Source: Oryzomicrobium terrae (GTDB lineage: Bacteria > Pseudomonadota > Gammaproteobacteria > Burkholderiales > Rhodocyclaceae). From it: 64,000 nucleotides of DNA. Both the position numbers and the translations under genes were made by a program. The stretch's first letter is position 1, and each line of letters starts with the position of its first letter. Positions 44,855-54,485 of the stretch are shown here, in pieces. The notes under the pieces are model-generated. The model was not told the DNA's origin, did no database searches, and saw only the letters and a program-made list of their open reading frames with translations. The stretch lies in contig NZ_CP022579.1 in NCBI RefSeq assembly GCF_008274805.1, positions 186,001 through 250,000 on the forward strand, written 5' to 3'.

Positions 44855-45465
44855 CTTCCGCCAAGACCGTCTGCCTGGCCTTCACCGGCGCCTCGGGCCT
44901 GCCCTACGGGGTGCGCCTGCTCGAATGCCTGCTCGCCGCCGGCTGCCGCGTGCAGCTGCTCTACTCGTCGGTGGCCCCGGTGGTGGCCCGCCAGGAAATG
45001 GACCTGGAATTGCCGGCGCGGCCCAAGGAGGCCGCGGATTTCTTCCGCCAGCGCTTCGCCGCCCTGCCCGGCACCCTGGAGGTGTACGGCCGGGAAGAGT
45101 GGTTCGCCCCGGTGGCTTCCGGCTCCAACCCGCCGGACGCCATGGTGGTGTGCCCGTGCACCATGGGCACCCTGGCCTCGATTGCCGCCGGCCTGGCCGA
45201 CAACCTGATCGCGCGGGCCGCCGACGTGGCCCTGAAGGAGCGCCGGCCCCTGATCCTGGTGCCCCGGGAGACCCCGTTCTCGACCCTGCACCTGGAGAAC
45301 ATGCTGCGCCTGTCCCGGGCCGGTGCGGTGATCCTGCCGCCCAACCCGGGCTTCTACCACCATCCCCAGACGGTGCAGGACGTAGTGGATTTCGTCGTCG
45401 CCCGCATCCTCGACCACCTGGCGGTGCCCCACAGCCTGATGCGCCGCTGGGGCGAGGAGGCGTGA
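44851..45465 (+). CDS. ubiX: flavin prenyltransferase UbiX
   Basis: 204-residue enzyme that joins dimethylallyl phosphate to FMN, making the prenyl-FMN cofactor of UbiD decarboxylases. Motifs are the N-terminal F-T-G-A-S-G-L-P-Y-G flavin loop, P-C-T-M-G-T-L-A-S-I-A and L-V-P-R-E-T-P-F-S-T-L-H-L. The start overlaps the Gx transporter stop, and the LON-domain gene overlaps at its end. No ubiD is in the window. UbiX works in ubiquinone synthesis and so complements ubiUVT elsewhere in the window. Confidence 0.95.
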   Translation: MTSAKTVCLAFTGASGLPYGVRLLECLLAAGCRVQLLYSSVAPVVARQEMDLELPARPKEAADFFRQRFAALPGTLEVYGREEWFAPVASGSNPPDAMVVCPCTMGTLASIAAGLADNLIARAADVALKERRPLILVPRETPFSTLHLENMLRLSRAGAVILPPNPGFYHHPQTVQDVVDFVVARILDHLAVPHSLMRRWGEEA

Positions 45466-46145
45466 TGGGCGTGGGCGACTGGCACAGCTGGCTCAAGCGC
45501 CGCCTGGGCGACGATGAGGCAACCCCGGCCACTCCGGCGGAGCCCGAAATCCTGGACATCCCCCTCTTTCCCCTCGGCACCGTGCTGTTTCCCGGCGGCG
45601 TGCTCGGGTTGAAGATCTTCGAGGCCCGCTACCTGGACATGGCCGCGGCCTGCCTGCGCGAGCAGACCCCCTTCGGCGTCTGCCTGATCGCCGAGGGCCA
45701 GGAAACCAACGCCGGCACCACCTCGCCGGCGGTGCCCCACCCGATCGGCACCCTGGCCCATCTGAGTCGCTGCGACATGGATCAGCCGGGCATCCTGCTC
45801 GCCTCGGCCCGGGGCGGGCGGCGCTTTCGCATCGTCGAGCGGCGCATCGAGGCCAACGGCCTGCAGCGGGCCCGGGTCGAGTTGCTGGCGGAGCCGGAGA
45901 CCCGGGCCATCCCCGCCGCCTTGGCCGGCCTGGAGCCCCTGGCGCGACGCATCGTCGCCGACCTGGGCAGCGAGAAGATGCCGCCGCCCCACGATTTTGC
46001 CGACGCCCTGTGGCTCGGCTACCGCCTCGCCGAGGTGATGCCGGTGCAGGTGCTGGCCAAGCAGAAGCTGCTGGAGCTGGACGACCCGGTGTCGCGCCTG
46101 GAAATCCTCCACACCTACCTGGCCCAGCGCGGCCTGGTGACGTGA
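45465..46145 (+). CDS. LON substrate-binding-domain protein
   Basis: 226-residue protein that is essentially the N-terminal domain of Lon protease (about 28-225), without ATPase or protease parts. It contains I-P-L-F-P-L-G-T-V-L-F-P-G-G and L-K-I-F-E-A-R-Y-L-D-M. Such stand-alone proteins are common in betaproteobacteria, and their role is unknown. GAGGAG precedes ATG 45465, which overlaps the ubiX stop. The next gene starts with GTG overlapping this stop (GTGA). Confidence 0.92.
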   Translation: MGVGDWHSWLKRRLGDDEATPATPAEPEILDIPLFPLGTVLFPGGVLGLKIFEARYLDMAAACLREQTPFGVCLIAEGQETNAGTTSPAVPHPIGTLAHLSRCDMDQPGILLASARGGRRFRIVERRIEANGLQRARVELLAEPETRAIPAALAGLEPLARRIVADLGSEKMPPPHDFADALWLGYRLAEVMPVQVLAKQKLLELDDPVSRLEILHTYLAQRGLVT

Positions 46146-47392
46146 TCGGCGGGCTGCGGAGGCTGGCCTCCGCCCGCGCCATCCGCCTTGTCGCCGCCTT
46201 CTGCCTGGCCGAGGTGCTGACCATGTCCGGCTTCGCCCTGGTGCCGGTGCTGCTGCCCCGCTTCACCGCCGACTGGGGGCTGTCGGCCACCGAGGGCGGC
46301 TGGCTGGGCGGCGTGTTCTTCCTCGGCTACGTGGCCGCCGTGCCGCTGTTGGTGGCCGCCACCGACAAGCGCGACGCCCGCCGCGTCTATCTCGGCGCCA
46401 CCCTAATCAGCGGCTTCGCCCTGCTCGCCTTTGCCGCCTTCGCCCGCAGCTTTTCCCTGGCCCTGCTCTGCTGGATGGGCGCCGGCCTGGGCCTGGCCGG
46501 CACCTACATGCCCGGCCTGCGCGCCCTCACCGACCGGCTCGACCCGGACCACCAGTCCCGCGGCACCGCCTTCTATACCGCCACCTTCGGTGTCGGCGCC
46601 GGCCTCTCCTACCTGCTCGCCGAAGGTGCTCAGCGTCTGCTGCCCTGGCCCTGGCTGTTCGCCGCTGCCGGCTGCGCCGTGCTGGCGGCCGGCGCCCTGG
46701 TGGCCTGGGGCGTCGAACCACGGCCGCCGCAAGCCGCGGCGGGGTCGGCGGCCGCCCCGACGGACGACGGCTGGCGCGGCGTGCTGCGCGACCGGCGCAT
46801 CCTGGCCTACTGCGGCGGCTACCTGGGGCATAACTGGGAGCTGTTCGGCTTTCGCGCCTGGCTGGTCAGCTACCTGGGCTGGCTGCACGCCGCCGAGCCC
46901 TCGGTCCTTACCGCCATGCCCGGCGTGGCGGCGGCGGTGGCCACTTTCTGCGCCGTGCCGGCGAGCATCCTCGGCAACGAGGGGGCGCACCGCTGGGGGC
47001 GGCAACGCTGGCTGGCCCGGGTGATGCCCCTGTCGGCCCTGGTGGCCCTGCTGGTGGCCGGCTGCGGCGGTCTGGGACTGGTCGGTGGCGCCGGCCTGGG
47101 CGGCACCCTGACCGTGGTGGTGCTGGTGCTCTACGCCGCCACCATGAGCCTGGATTCGGCGGCCCTGACCGCCGGGCTGATCACCGGCACCGACCCGGGG
47201 CGGCGCGGCAAGGCGTTGGCCCTCTACTCCTGCCTCGGCTTTCTCGGCGCCTTCATCGGCCCGGTGGCCTTCGGCATGGCCCTCGACGCTTTCGGTCGGG
47301 ACCACCCGGCGGGCTGGGCCGGGGGCTTCGCCACCCTGGCCCTGGCGGTGATGCTCGGCTGGGCGGCCCTGGTGCGCCGGCCCCTGGCCTGA
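46142..47392 (+). CDS. MFS transporter
   Basis: 416-residue major facilitator superfamily protein with twelve predicted membrane segments. The loop 2-3 motif is A-T-D-K-R-D-A-R-R-V-Y and the second half repeats the fold. A CynX/NimT-like or YbfB-like exporter is plausible, but the substrate cannot be told. GTG 46142 was chosen because it forms a GTGA overlap with the LON gene. It leaves a short N-terminal stretch before the first helix, whereas ATG 46223 would cut into that helix. Confidence 0.85.
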   Translation: MIGGLRRLASARAIRLVAAFCLAEVLTMSGFALVPVLLPRFTADWGLSATEGGWLGGVFFLGYVAAVPLLVAATDKRDARRVYLGATLISGFALLAFAAFARSFSLALLCWMGAGLGLAGTYMPGLRALTDRLDPDHQSRGTAFYTATFGVGAGLSYLLAEGAQRLLPWPWLFAAAGCAVLAAGALVAWGVEPRPPQAAAGSAAAPTDDGWRGVLRDRRILAYCGGYLGHNWELFGFRAWLVSYLGWLHAAEPSVLTAMPGVAAAVATFCAVPASILGNEGAHRWGRQRWLARVMPLSALVALLVAGCGGLGLVGGAGLGGTLTVVVLVLYAATMSLDSAALTAGLITGTDPGRRGKALALYSCLGFLGAFIGPVAFGMALDAFGRDHPAGWAGGFATLALAVMLGWAALVRRPLA

Positions 47393-47528
47393 CGCCGGGT
47401 GTCCGGGAGTCTGGGTAGCCAGTAATTCGCCGACCGGGGTGCGACGCGCCCTACGGCGGGGCGGCGCCACAGCCACTGCCCTAAACCCTAGGCAGGACGG
47501 GCATCTCCACGATGGCATCGCCAAACAC

Positions 47529-47597
47529 AAGGACTGGCGCGGATCTCCAGGTGGCATGCCTGAAGATCGAGCATTGGCGCGCCTTTCCGGGCGGGTG
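47529..47597 (+). repeat. dispersed palindromic repeat, tandem pair (locus C)
   Basis: Two units in the same orientation. The first shows core AGGACTGGCGCGG and right arm TCTCCAGG. The second shows left arm TGCCTGAAGATCG, core AGCATTGGCGCG and right arm TTTCCGGGCGGG. It lies between the convergent MFS and mutY genes and may also help to end their transcripts. Confidence 0.7.
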
Positions 47598-47611
47598 GTC
47601 CAGGCGAAGGC

Positions 47612-48688
47612 TTAGGCGGCCAGCCCCGGTGGCAGGCCGTCCAGGTCGCGCAGCAGCTTGCGCAGGGGCGCCGGCAGGGCGGCCGAGGCGGTGTCGCGCC
47701 AGTCGATCCAGCTTGCCGCAGAGTCTCCTGAGTCCGCCGCCAGCCGGCCGCTGCGGCTGACCCGGCAGAGCAGTGGGGTGATGTGCAGGCGGAAGTGGCT
47801 GAAGGTGTGGGGGAAGGGGGCCAGGGTCTGCTGCTTTTCCAGGCGGCAGCCGTAGCGGGCCAGGGTCTCGTCCAGCCGGGCGGCGTCGTCGATTTCCGGC
47901 AGGGCCAAGAGGCCGCCCCAGATGCCCGTGGGGGGGCGCCGTTCCACCAGCAACTGCGGCCCATCGCTGATCACCAGGCAGATGGTGTGGCGCTCGGGCA
48001 GCGCCTTGCTTGGCTTGGCCTCGGGCAGCTCGTCCTGGCGCCCCTCGCGCCGGGCGACGCAGATGTCGTGCATCGGGCACAGGGCGCAGGTGGGGCGGCG
48101 GCGGGCGCACAGGGAGGCGCCCAGGTCCATGATGCCCTGGGTGTAGGCCTCGATTTCGCCGGATTCATTGCAGGCCGGCAGCAGGGAATCGGCCAGCTGC
48201 CACAATCCCTTTTCCACCTTGGGCGCGCCGGGAAAACCGGCCACGCCGAAGCAGCGGGTCAGCACCCGCTTGACGTTGCCGTCGAGGATGGCGCCCCGGT
48301 GGCCGTAGGCGAAGGCGGCGATGGCTGCCGCCGTGGAACGGCCGATGCCGGGCAGTTCGGCGATCTGGGCCGGGTCCCGGGGAAAGGCGCCGCCGTGGTC
48401 GCGCACCACCGCCACGGCGCAGGCGTGCAGGTTGCGCGCCCGGGCGTAGTAGCCGAGGCCGGCCCACAATTCCAGCACCCGCTCCAGAGGCGCCGCCGCC
48501 AGGTCGGCGATGATCGGAAAGGCTTCCAGGAAGCGCCCGTAGTAGGGGATGACGGTGGCCACCTGGGTCTGCTGCAGCATGATCTCGGACAGCCAGATGC
48601 GGTAGGCGTCCCGGGTGTTCTGCCAGGGCAGGTCGTGGCGGCCGTGGCGCCGCTGCCAGGCGATCAGGCGGTCGGAAAAATCGGACAT
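47612..48688 (-). CDS. mutY: A/G-specific adenine glycosylase MutY
   Basis: 358-residue DNA-repair enzyme removing adenine mispaired with 8-oxoguanine. The helix-hairpin-helix with L-P-G-I-G-R-S-T-A-A-A-I and the catalytic Asp lie near residues 110-140. The 4Fe-4S ligands follow C-x6-C-x2-C-x5-C. The C-terminal NUDIX-like domain (about 225-350) recognises 8-oxoguanine. ATG 48688 starts M-S-D-F-S-D-R-L-I-A-W, in agreement with family starts. The gene is divergent from the MoxR operon. Confidence 0.95.
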   Translation of the reverse strand: MSDFSDRLIAWQRRHGRHDLPWQNTRDAYRIWLSEIMLQQTQVATVIPYYGRFLEAFPIIADLAAAPLERVLELWAGLGYYARARNLHACAVAVVRDHGGAFPRDPAQIAELPGIGRSTAAAIAAFAYGHRGAILDGNVKRVLTRCFGVAGFPGAPKVEKGLWQLADSLLPACNESGEIEAYTQGIMDLGASLCARRRPTCALCPMHDICVARREGRQDELPEAKPSKALPERHTICLVISDGPQLLVERRPPTGIWGGLLALPEIDDAARLDETLARYGCRLEKQQTLAPFPHTFSHFRLHITPLLCRVSRSGRLAADSGDSAASWIDWRDTASAALPAPLRKLLRDLDGLPPGLAA

Positions 48689-48884
48689 GGAGGAGGGGGA
48701 CGGCGGGGCAAACGGGGGAACGGCAGGGGAGGGCCGGGAAAACGAATCGCAGGCGGGATTCTAGCGGGACTGACCGTGCGCCGCTGGCCGGGGATTTGCC
48801 CGGGTTATGCGTTATCGCTAAACTCGCCGGCCGTTGATGCCTTTGGCATTGTTGCCGGGCCTGCCCGTCCTCTGTTCCCCTGCC

Positions 48885-49808
48885 ATGACTACCCTCCAAA
48901 CCCTGATCGACAACGTCGAGACGGTCATCGTCGGCAAGCGCCCGGTGATCGAACTGGCGGTGATTACCCTGCTCTGCCGCGGCCACCTGCTGATCGAGGA
49001 CGTGCCCGGCACCGGCAAGACCATGCTCGCCCGGGCCCTGGCCAAGTCGGTGTCCCTCGACAGCAAGCGCCTGCAATGCACCCCGGACCTGCTGCCCTCC
49101 GACGTCACCGGGGTGCCGGTGTTCAACCAGAAGACCGCCGAGTTCGAGTTCCGCCCCGGGCCGGTGTTCACCAACATCCTGCTCGCCGACGAGATCAACC
49201 GGGCCACCCCCCGGGCCCAGTCGGCCCTGCTCGAATGCATGGCCGAGTTCCGCGTCAGCGTCGATGTGCACACCTACGACCTGCCGCCGATCTTCATGGT
49301 CATGGCCACCCAGAACCCGATCGAGATGGCCGGCACCTACGTCCTGCCCGAAGCCCAGCTCGACCGCTTCTTCATGCGCCTCAAGGTCGGCTACCCCTCG
49401 GTGGCCGAGGAAACCCGCATCCTCTTCGGCCAGGCCAGCGGCCATCCCATCGACACCCTGGCGGCGGTGGTGGACGCCGACGCCATCCAGGCGGCCCGGC
49501 AAGCGGTGCAGGCAGTGCACCTGGAAGCCTCGGTGGGGGAATACATCGCCCGCCTCACCGCCGCCACCCGCCAGGACGGCGACCTGCGCCTCGGCGCCAG
49601 CCCCCGGGGCACCCTGGCCCTGGCCGCCGCGGCCCGGGGCCTGGCCCTGCTGCGCGGCCAGCCCTACGTCACCCCCGACCTGGTCAAGACCATGGCTGCG
49701 CCGGTGCTCGAACACCGCCTGATCGTGCGCCCCCAGGCCGCCGCCCAGGGCATCACCGCTGGCGCCGTGCTCGCCGCCCTGCTCGACACCGTGCCCACGC
49801 CGGTATGA
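48885..49808 (+). CDS. MoxR-family AAA+ ATPase
   Basis: 307-residue AAA+ ATPase of the MoxR group, which acts as a chaperone for maturation of protein complexes, often with von Willebrand domain partners. Walker A lies in D-V-P-G-T-G-K-T, Walker B in L-L-A-D-E-I-N-R and sensor 1 in A-T-Q-N-P. ATG 48885 (M-T-T-L-Q-T-L-I-D) was preferred over an upstream in-frame ATG. The gene overlaps the DUF58 gene by ATGA, which is the standard moxR-DUF58 arrangement. Confidence 0.93.
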   Translation: MTTLQTLIDNVETVIVGKRPVIELAVITLLCRGHLLIEDVPGTGKTMLARALAKSVSLDSKRLQCTPDLLPSDVTGVPVFNQKTAEFEFRPGPVFTNILLADEINRATPRAQSALLECMAEFRVSVDVHTYDLPPIFMVMATQNPIEMAGTYVLPEAQLDRFFMRLKVGYPSVAEETRILFGQASGHPIDTLAAVVDADAIQAARQAVQAVHLEASVGEYIARLTAATRQDGDLRLGASPRGTLALAAAARGLALLRGQPYVTPDLVKTMAAPVLEHRLIVRPQAAAQGITAGAVLAALLDTVPTPV

Positions 49809-51082
49809 GCCGGACGGCCACGGCGCGGGACTGGCTGCAGCGCCACCAGCGCGCCCTGGTGCTGGCGCTGGTGACGCTGATGGCCTACGTGGCGGCCATG
49901 AACCGGGGCAACGCCCTGGCCTGGGGCGTGGCCGCTCTGCTGCTGTCCACGCTGATCACCGGCTTTGTCTGGCCCTACTGGCTGGTCCGCCGCCTCAGCG
50001 TGGTGCGCACCGGCCCGGAGCGGGCCAGCGAGGGGGAAACCCTGCTGTGGCGGATGCAGGTGCGCAACCGGGGCTGGCTGCCGCGCTTCATGGTCGAGTT
50101 GACCGACCGCCTGCCCTTCGTCGGCGCCGCCGGCGGCAACCCTGCCCCCGGACCGGTGGTGCTCGGCCAGCTGGCCTACCTGCCCGCCGGTGCCACCCGC
50201 CAGCTGGTGGTGCAGCTGTCCTGCGAAAAGCGCGGCTACTACCGGCTCGGTCCGGCCGGCCTGGCCGCCAGCTTTCCCCTCGGCCTGGCCGAGGCGCGCC
50301 ATGAGGGCAGCGACGGCATCCAGACCCTGCTGGTCTATCCCCAGGTCTTTCCCATCGTCACCCTGCCGCTGCGCGGCTCCCCCAGCCTGATCAACCGCGG
50401 CGGACTGCCCTTGCCGGACGGCACGGGCAGCGCCGACTTCGCCGGGCTGCGCGAATACCGGCGCGGCGACAATCCGCGCCACGTGCATTGGCCCACCAGT
50501 GCCCGCCTCAACGAGCTGATGATCCGCGAGTACGAACCCCTGGCCTCTGCCGCCCTGTGCCTGGCCCTGGACCTGTCGCCCGGGGCCAACGTCGGCCTGG
50601 GGCGGGAGGCGAGCGGCGAGTACGCGATCCGCATCGCTGCCTCCATCGCTCGCTACGCCTGCGAACAGGCCATGCCGATCCGCCTGGAGGCCGCCGGAGT
50701 CGATGCGGCGGTCCTGAGCATTCCCGCCGGCAACGGTGAGCTGCATTATCGGGAGTTGCTCGAATTCCTGGCGGTGGCCGAGCTGGCCTCGCCCTGCCCC
50801 TACGCCCGGGTGCTCGAACGGGTCGCCCAGCAGTGCCAGCCCGGCGAAACCGTGGTGGCCTTGCTCGCGCCGCCCCCGGCCGAGGCGGCGGACGTGCTGC
50901 GCACCCTGGCGCTGGTGCGCAGCCAGGGCGCCCACCTGCTGGCGGTGTTGCTGGAACGGCAGTCCTTCGCCGCCGGGGCCGAGCCGCTGTCCGAGGTGCT
51001 GACGGCCGGCCTCCTCGACTTGGGCGCCCAGGTGCTGACGGTGCGTCAAGGCGACGACCTGGTCCAGGTGTTCAACCCATGA
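49805..51082 (+). CDS. DUF58 domain-containing protein
   Basis: 425-residue protein with two N-terminal membrane segments (about 18-36 and 40-60), a beta-rich middle part and the DUF58 signature R-E-Y-R-R-G-D-N-P-R-H-V-H-W-P-T-S-A-R near 215-235. The C-terminal part resembles a von Willebrand A fold. It is the usual partner of MoxR ATPases. It overlaps both neighbours by ATGA, so the three genes are one translational unit. Confidence 0.92.
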   Translation: MSRTATARDWLQRHQRALVLALVTLMAYVAAMNRGNALAWGVAALLLSTLITGFVWPYWLVRRLSVVRTGPERASEGETLLWRMQVRNRGWLPRFMVELTDRLPFVGAAGGNPAPGPVVLGQLAYLPAGATRQLVVQLSCEKRGYYRLGPAGLAASFPLGLAEARHEGSDGIQTLLVYPQVFPIVTLPLRGSPSLINRGGLPLPDGTGSADFAGLREYRRGDNPRHVHWPTSARLNELMIREYEPLASAALCLALDLSPGANVGLGREASGEYAIRIAASIARYACEQAMPIRLEAAGVDAAVLSIPAGNGELHYRELLEFLAVAELASPCPYARVLERVAQQCQPGETVVALLAPPPAEAADVLRTLALVRSQGAHLLAVLLERQSFAAGAEPLSEVLTAGLLDLGAQVLTVRQGDDLVQVFNP

Positions 51083-52458
51083 ATCGACCCCAACCCCTGA
51101 CCTACCTGCCCGCCTACCTGGGGCTGTTCGCCGCCCTTGTGCTGGCCGTGGCCAGCAACGCCTTTCTCGACCTCCACTACGGCACCTTCGCCTTCGAGAC
51201 CGGCTTCTGGGCGATCCTGTTTGCCGTCACCCTCGGGGTGGGCTACCTGCAGCGGGGCGAAACCCAGGATTGGGGGCGGGCCTGGCAAAAGAGCGTGGCG
51301 GTGCTCACCGTGCTGCTTTTCGTCGTCGTCTTCATGCGCGTCTGGGGCATGCCCAGGGCGGCGGTGGGGCTCCTCGCCGGGCTGCAGGCGGCCAACAACT
51401 GCGTCGCCACCACCCGTCGCCAGCTGTACCTGGGCCTGCTCGGCGCCACCGCCCTGGTGGTCTTTGCTGCGGCCCACTACCGGGCCGACTGGACGCTGCT
51501 GTTTTACATCCTGCCTTTCGTCGTGGCGGTGGTGCTGACCCTGGTGGCGGAACAGGTGAACCGCCGCAGCGAGGAGCTGCAGCGCCAATCCCTAGCCGGG
51601 CGCACCCTGGGCGGACAAGGCGTGGCCATCGTCGCCGCGTCGGCCCTGATCCTGGCGCTGGCCGGTGGGCTGTACCTGGTAACGCCCCAGGTCAGCCCCT
51701 TCGCCCTGTCCTGGCGCCACGGCCTGCCTGCGCCGGTGGGCGAGCTGGGGGGGGCGACGGGGATCGGCGGCCAGGGCGGTAACGCGGATGGTACCGGGGG
51801 CGGTGGCGGTGGCAGCGCCGGTTCGGCCTCGGCTGGCCAGGAGGAGGGCAGCGGCGCCGGCCGGGGCTGGCCGAGCCCGGGAGAGATGCGCGCCGCCGCC
51901 AACCGGCCCGGCATGCCCGAGTGGCAGGCCGGCGCCATGCGCGCCCTGGCCGACCTGAGCGAATCGCTGCAACAGACCCTGCAACCGGTGGCGCAGAGCG
52001 TCGCCGACTGGTGGGCGGCCCTCAAGGAGTGGTTGAAGCAGCACCGGGCCCAGATCGTCGCCATCCTGATCCTGGCGGCGCTGCTGGCCATGCTGGTGGC
52101 GGCCTGGTGGCTGTGGCGCGAAACCCGGCCGTTGCTGTGGCTGCGCACCCGGTTCGACTACCTGCGCTATGTGCTCCTGGGCCGGCCGGCAACCGGGCGG
52201 CGCGGGGTGGTTCAGCTCTACCGGGCCGTCGAGCGTCTGTTCGCTGCCCGGGGCGAGCCCCGGGCGGCGGGGGCGGCACCCCGCGAGTACGGCCGCTGGC
52301 TGGCGGCCCATTACCCCGATCTGCGCACCGACCTGGAGGCGCTGATGCGGGCCTTTGAGCGGGTACGCTACGGTGAGGCCGAGGTAGGGCCCGAGGATCT
52401 GGCGGCCATGCGACTGCTCTACCGGCGCCTGTTCCAGGGCGCCGCCCAGTACGGCTGA
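51079..52458 (+). CDS. TgpA-like membrane protein with DUF4129, transglutaminase domain missing
   Basis: 459-residue membrane protein. The N-terminal half (about 1-210) has six or so membrane segments like TgpA_N. A Gly/Ser-rich linker (about 228-270) and a helical stretch follow. One more membrane segment (about 323-345) leads to a C-terminal DUF4129-type region with A-V-E-R-L-F-A-A-R-G, P-R-E-Y-G-R-W-L and A-F-E-R-V-R-Y-G. In full-length TgpA a transglutaminase core with Cys-His-Asp lies between these parts. Here no such domain fits in the linker. It is the third gene of the MoxR-DUF58 operon. Confidence 0.8.
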   Translation: MNRPQPLTYLPAYLGLFAALVLAVASNAFLDLHYGTFAFETGFWAILFAVTLGVGYLQRGETQDWGRAWQKSVAVLTVLLFVVVFMRVWGMPRAAVGLLAGLQAANNCVATTRRQLYLGLLGATALVVFAAAHYRADWTLLFYILPFVVAVVLTLVAEQVNRRSEELQRQSLAGRTLGGQGVAIVAASALILALAGGLYLVTPQVSPFALSWRHGLPAPVGELGGATGIGGQGGNADGTGGGGGGSAGSASAGQEEGSGAGRGWPSPGEMRAAANRPGMPEWQAGAMRALADLSESLQQTLQPVAQSVADWWAALKEWLKQHRAQIVAILILAALLAMLVAAWWLWRETRPLLWLRTRFDYLRYVLLGRPATGRRGVVQLYRAVERLFAARGEPRAAGAAPREYGRWLAAHYPDLRTDLEALMRAFERVRYGEAEVGPEDLAAMRLLYRRLFQGAAQYG

Positions 52459-52505
52459 GCGGCCGAGCGGCTGAACGAACCCCGGGCCGGGATCAGATCA
52501 GGCCA

Positions 52506-53738
52506 TTAACCCTTGACGGGCTTGACCCGGCTGGCGGCCAGCTTGGCCCGTTCACGGGCCTGGTCGATGTCGCTGCCAGTGGCCACGGCCACGCCCATGC
52601 GGCGCTTCTTGAAGCTTTCCGGCTTGCCGAACAGGCGTAGGTCCGAGTCCGGCACTTGCAGGGCGTCGGCGACGCCCTCGAAGGCGATGCCTTTTTCCTC
52701 CATGCCGCCGTAGATCACCGCCGAGGCGCCGGGGGCGCGCAGGCTGGTATCCACCGGCAGGCCGAGGATGGCTCGGGCGTGCAGTTCGAATTCAGACAGG
52801 CGCTGGCTGGCCAGGGTGACCAGGCCGGTGTCGTGGGGGCGCGGACTGACTTCGGAGAACCACACTTCGTCGCCGTGGATGAACAGCTCGACGCCGAAGA
52901 TGCCGCGGCCGCCCAGGTTGCTGGTGACCTTCTCGGCGATCTCCCGGGCCTTCTGCCGGGCCGCCGGGCTCATTGGCTGGGGTTGCCAGGATTCGACGTA
53001 GTCGCCGTCCACCTGAATGTGACCGATCGGCTCACAGAAATAGGTTTCCACCTTGCCCGAGGCGCCCACGGCGCGCACGGTCAGCTGGGTAATCTCGTAG
53101 TCGAACTTGATGAAGCCTTCGACGATGATGCGCGCCTGCTGCACCCGGCCGCCGGCCTGGGCGTAGTCCCAGGCCTGGGCCACATCGTCCGGGCCCTTCA
53201 CCAGGGACTGGCCCTTGCCTGAGGAGGACATCACCGGCTTGATCACGCAGGGGTAGCCGATGCCCGGCTGGCCGTCCGTGCCGTCGATGGCCGCCTGCAG
53301 CTCGGCCAGGGAGTCGGCGAAACGGTAGGGCGAGGTGGGCAGGCCCAGTTCCTCGGCGGCCAGGCGGCGGATGCCTTCCCGGTTCATGGTCAGTTTGGCG
53401 GCCCGGGCGGTGGGAATTACCTCGGCCAGGCCTTGGGCCTCGATCTCCACCAGGGTGTCGGTGGCGATGGCTTCGATCTCGGGCACCACCAGGTGGGGCT
53501 TTTCCAGCTCGATCAGGCGGCGCAGGGCGGCGCCGTCGGTCATGGAAATGACGTGGGAACGGTGCGCCACCTGCATGCCCGGGGCGTTGTCGTAACGGTC
53601 CACGGCGATCACCTCGGTACCCAGCCGTTGCAGGGCGATGATCACCTCCTTGCCCAACTCGCCGGCGCCGAGCAGCATGACGCGCAGCGCGCTGGGGGAA
53701 AGAGGGGTGCCGGGGCGCAGGGAGGAGGGGGCGGGCAT
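52506..53738 (-). CDS. purT: formate-dependent phosphoribosylglycinamide formyltransferase
   Basis: 410-residue ATP-grasp enzyme that formylates GAR with formate and ATP in purine synthesis. The N-terminal segment has [11 protein letters not shown]. The ATP-grasp core includes [10 protein letters not shown] and [10 protein letters not shown] near residue 285. Start M-P-A-P-S-S-L was chosen because GGAGATCCCGCC precedes it. The upstream open frame is long but not conserved-looking. It is convergent with the MoxR operon and divergent from the flavin reductase gene. Confidence 0.95.
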   Translation of the reverse strand: MPAPSSLRPGTPLSPSALRVMLLGAGELGKEVIIALQRLGTEVIAVDRYDNAPGMQVAHRSHVISMTDGAALRRLIELEKPHLVVPEIEAIATDTLVEIEAQGLAEVIPTARAAKLTMNREGIRRLAAEELGLPTSPYRFADSLAELQAAIDGTDGQPGIGYPCVIKPVMSSSGKGQSLVKGPDDVAQAWDYAQAGGRVQQARIIVEGFIKFDYEITQLTVRAVGASGKVETYFCEPIGHIQVDGDYVESWQPQPMSPAARQKAREIAEKVTSNLGGRGIFGVELFIHGDEVWFSEVSPRPHDTGLVTLASQRLSEFELHARAILGLPVDTSLRAPGASAVIYGGMEEKGIAFEGVADALQVPDSDLRLFGKPESFKKRRMGVAVATGSDIDQARERAKLAASRVKPVKG

Positions 53739-53890
53739 GGCGGGATCTCCGTCGATAAATGGGCGGCGCCGATGGTAGCACGGCCTTTTTGTTGCTTTTC
53801 TTCCGCCGTGGCCGGGTCGATTTACCGGATGAGCGGCGGTTGGCATGGCCGTCTGTTGTAAAATCGTCCCCTTTTGCCTACCGCCGCCCC

Positions 53891-54418
53891 ATGACCACCC
53901 GTTCCGCCCCCGCATCCCTGGCCGAGGCCGCCCCGTTCGACTCACGGGAGCTTCGGGACACCCTGGGGCGTTTCGCCACCGGCGTCACCGTGGTGACCGC
54001 CCTGGCGCCCAACGGCATGGCGATCGGCCTGACGGTGAGCTCATTCAACTCGGTCTCCCTCGAACCGCCCCTGATCCTGTGGAGCCTGTCGGCCGATTCC
54101 CCCAACCGGGAAGCCTTCGAGGCCGCCCACTACTACGCGGTCAACGTGCTGGCGGCGGACCAGGCGGATGTGTCCAACCAGTTCGCGGCGCGCCTGGCCG
54201 ACAAGTTCGAGGGGGTGGACTGGCGTCCCGGCGTCGGCGGCGCGCCCCTGCTGTCGGGCTGCTGCGCCTGGTTCGAGGTGAAGAACACCCAGCGCGTGGC
54301 CGGTGGCGACCATCTGATCTTCATCGGCGAAGTGGTCGGCATCGACCGGGACCCGTCCCGGGCCCCCCTGCTGTTCCACGACGGCCGCTACCGCCTGCTC
54401 GGCGACGCGCCCTTATAG
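53891..54418 (+). CDS. flavin reductase family protein
   Basis: 175-residue FMN-binding split-barrel protein of the HpaC/RutF type that reduces free flavin with NAD(P)H for two-component monooxygenases. Motifs are [23 protein letters not shown] and the C-terminal D-G-R-Y-R-L. No monooxygenase partner is adjacent. ATG 53891 was chosen because the family domain starts 16 residues later. Upstream in-frame codons overlap the promoter region. Confidence 0.9.
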   Translation: MTTRSAPASLAEAAPFDSRELRDTLGRFATGVTVVTALAPNGMAIGLTVSSFNSVSLEPPLILWSLSADSPNREAFEAAHYYAVNVLAADQADVSNQFAARLADKFEGVDWRPGVGGAPLLSGCCAWFEVKNTQRVAGGDHLIFIGEVVGIDRDPSRAPLLFHDGRYRLLGDAPL

Positions 54419-54440
54419 GACAAAGCGGCGCGAAAAGGCA

Positions 54441-54470
54441 TTGACAGATCGTTTTCGCTTTTTTTATAAT
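54441..54470 (+). promoter_or_regulatory. consensus promoter of the tRNA-Lys genes
   Basis: TTGACA at 54441-54446 and TATAAT at 54465-54470 both match the consensus exactly, with an 18-base spacer. A GCGC stretch that may act as discriminator follows. Transcription would start near 54477, nine bases before the first tRNA. Confidence 0.9.
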
Positions 54471-54485
54471 CTTGCGCTCACTTGG

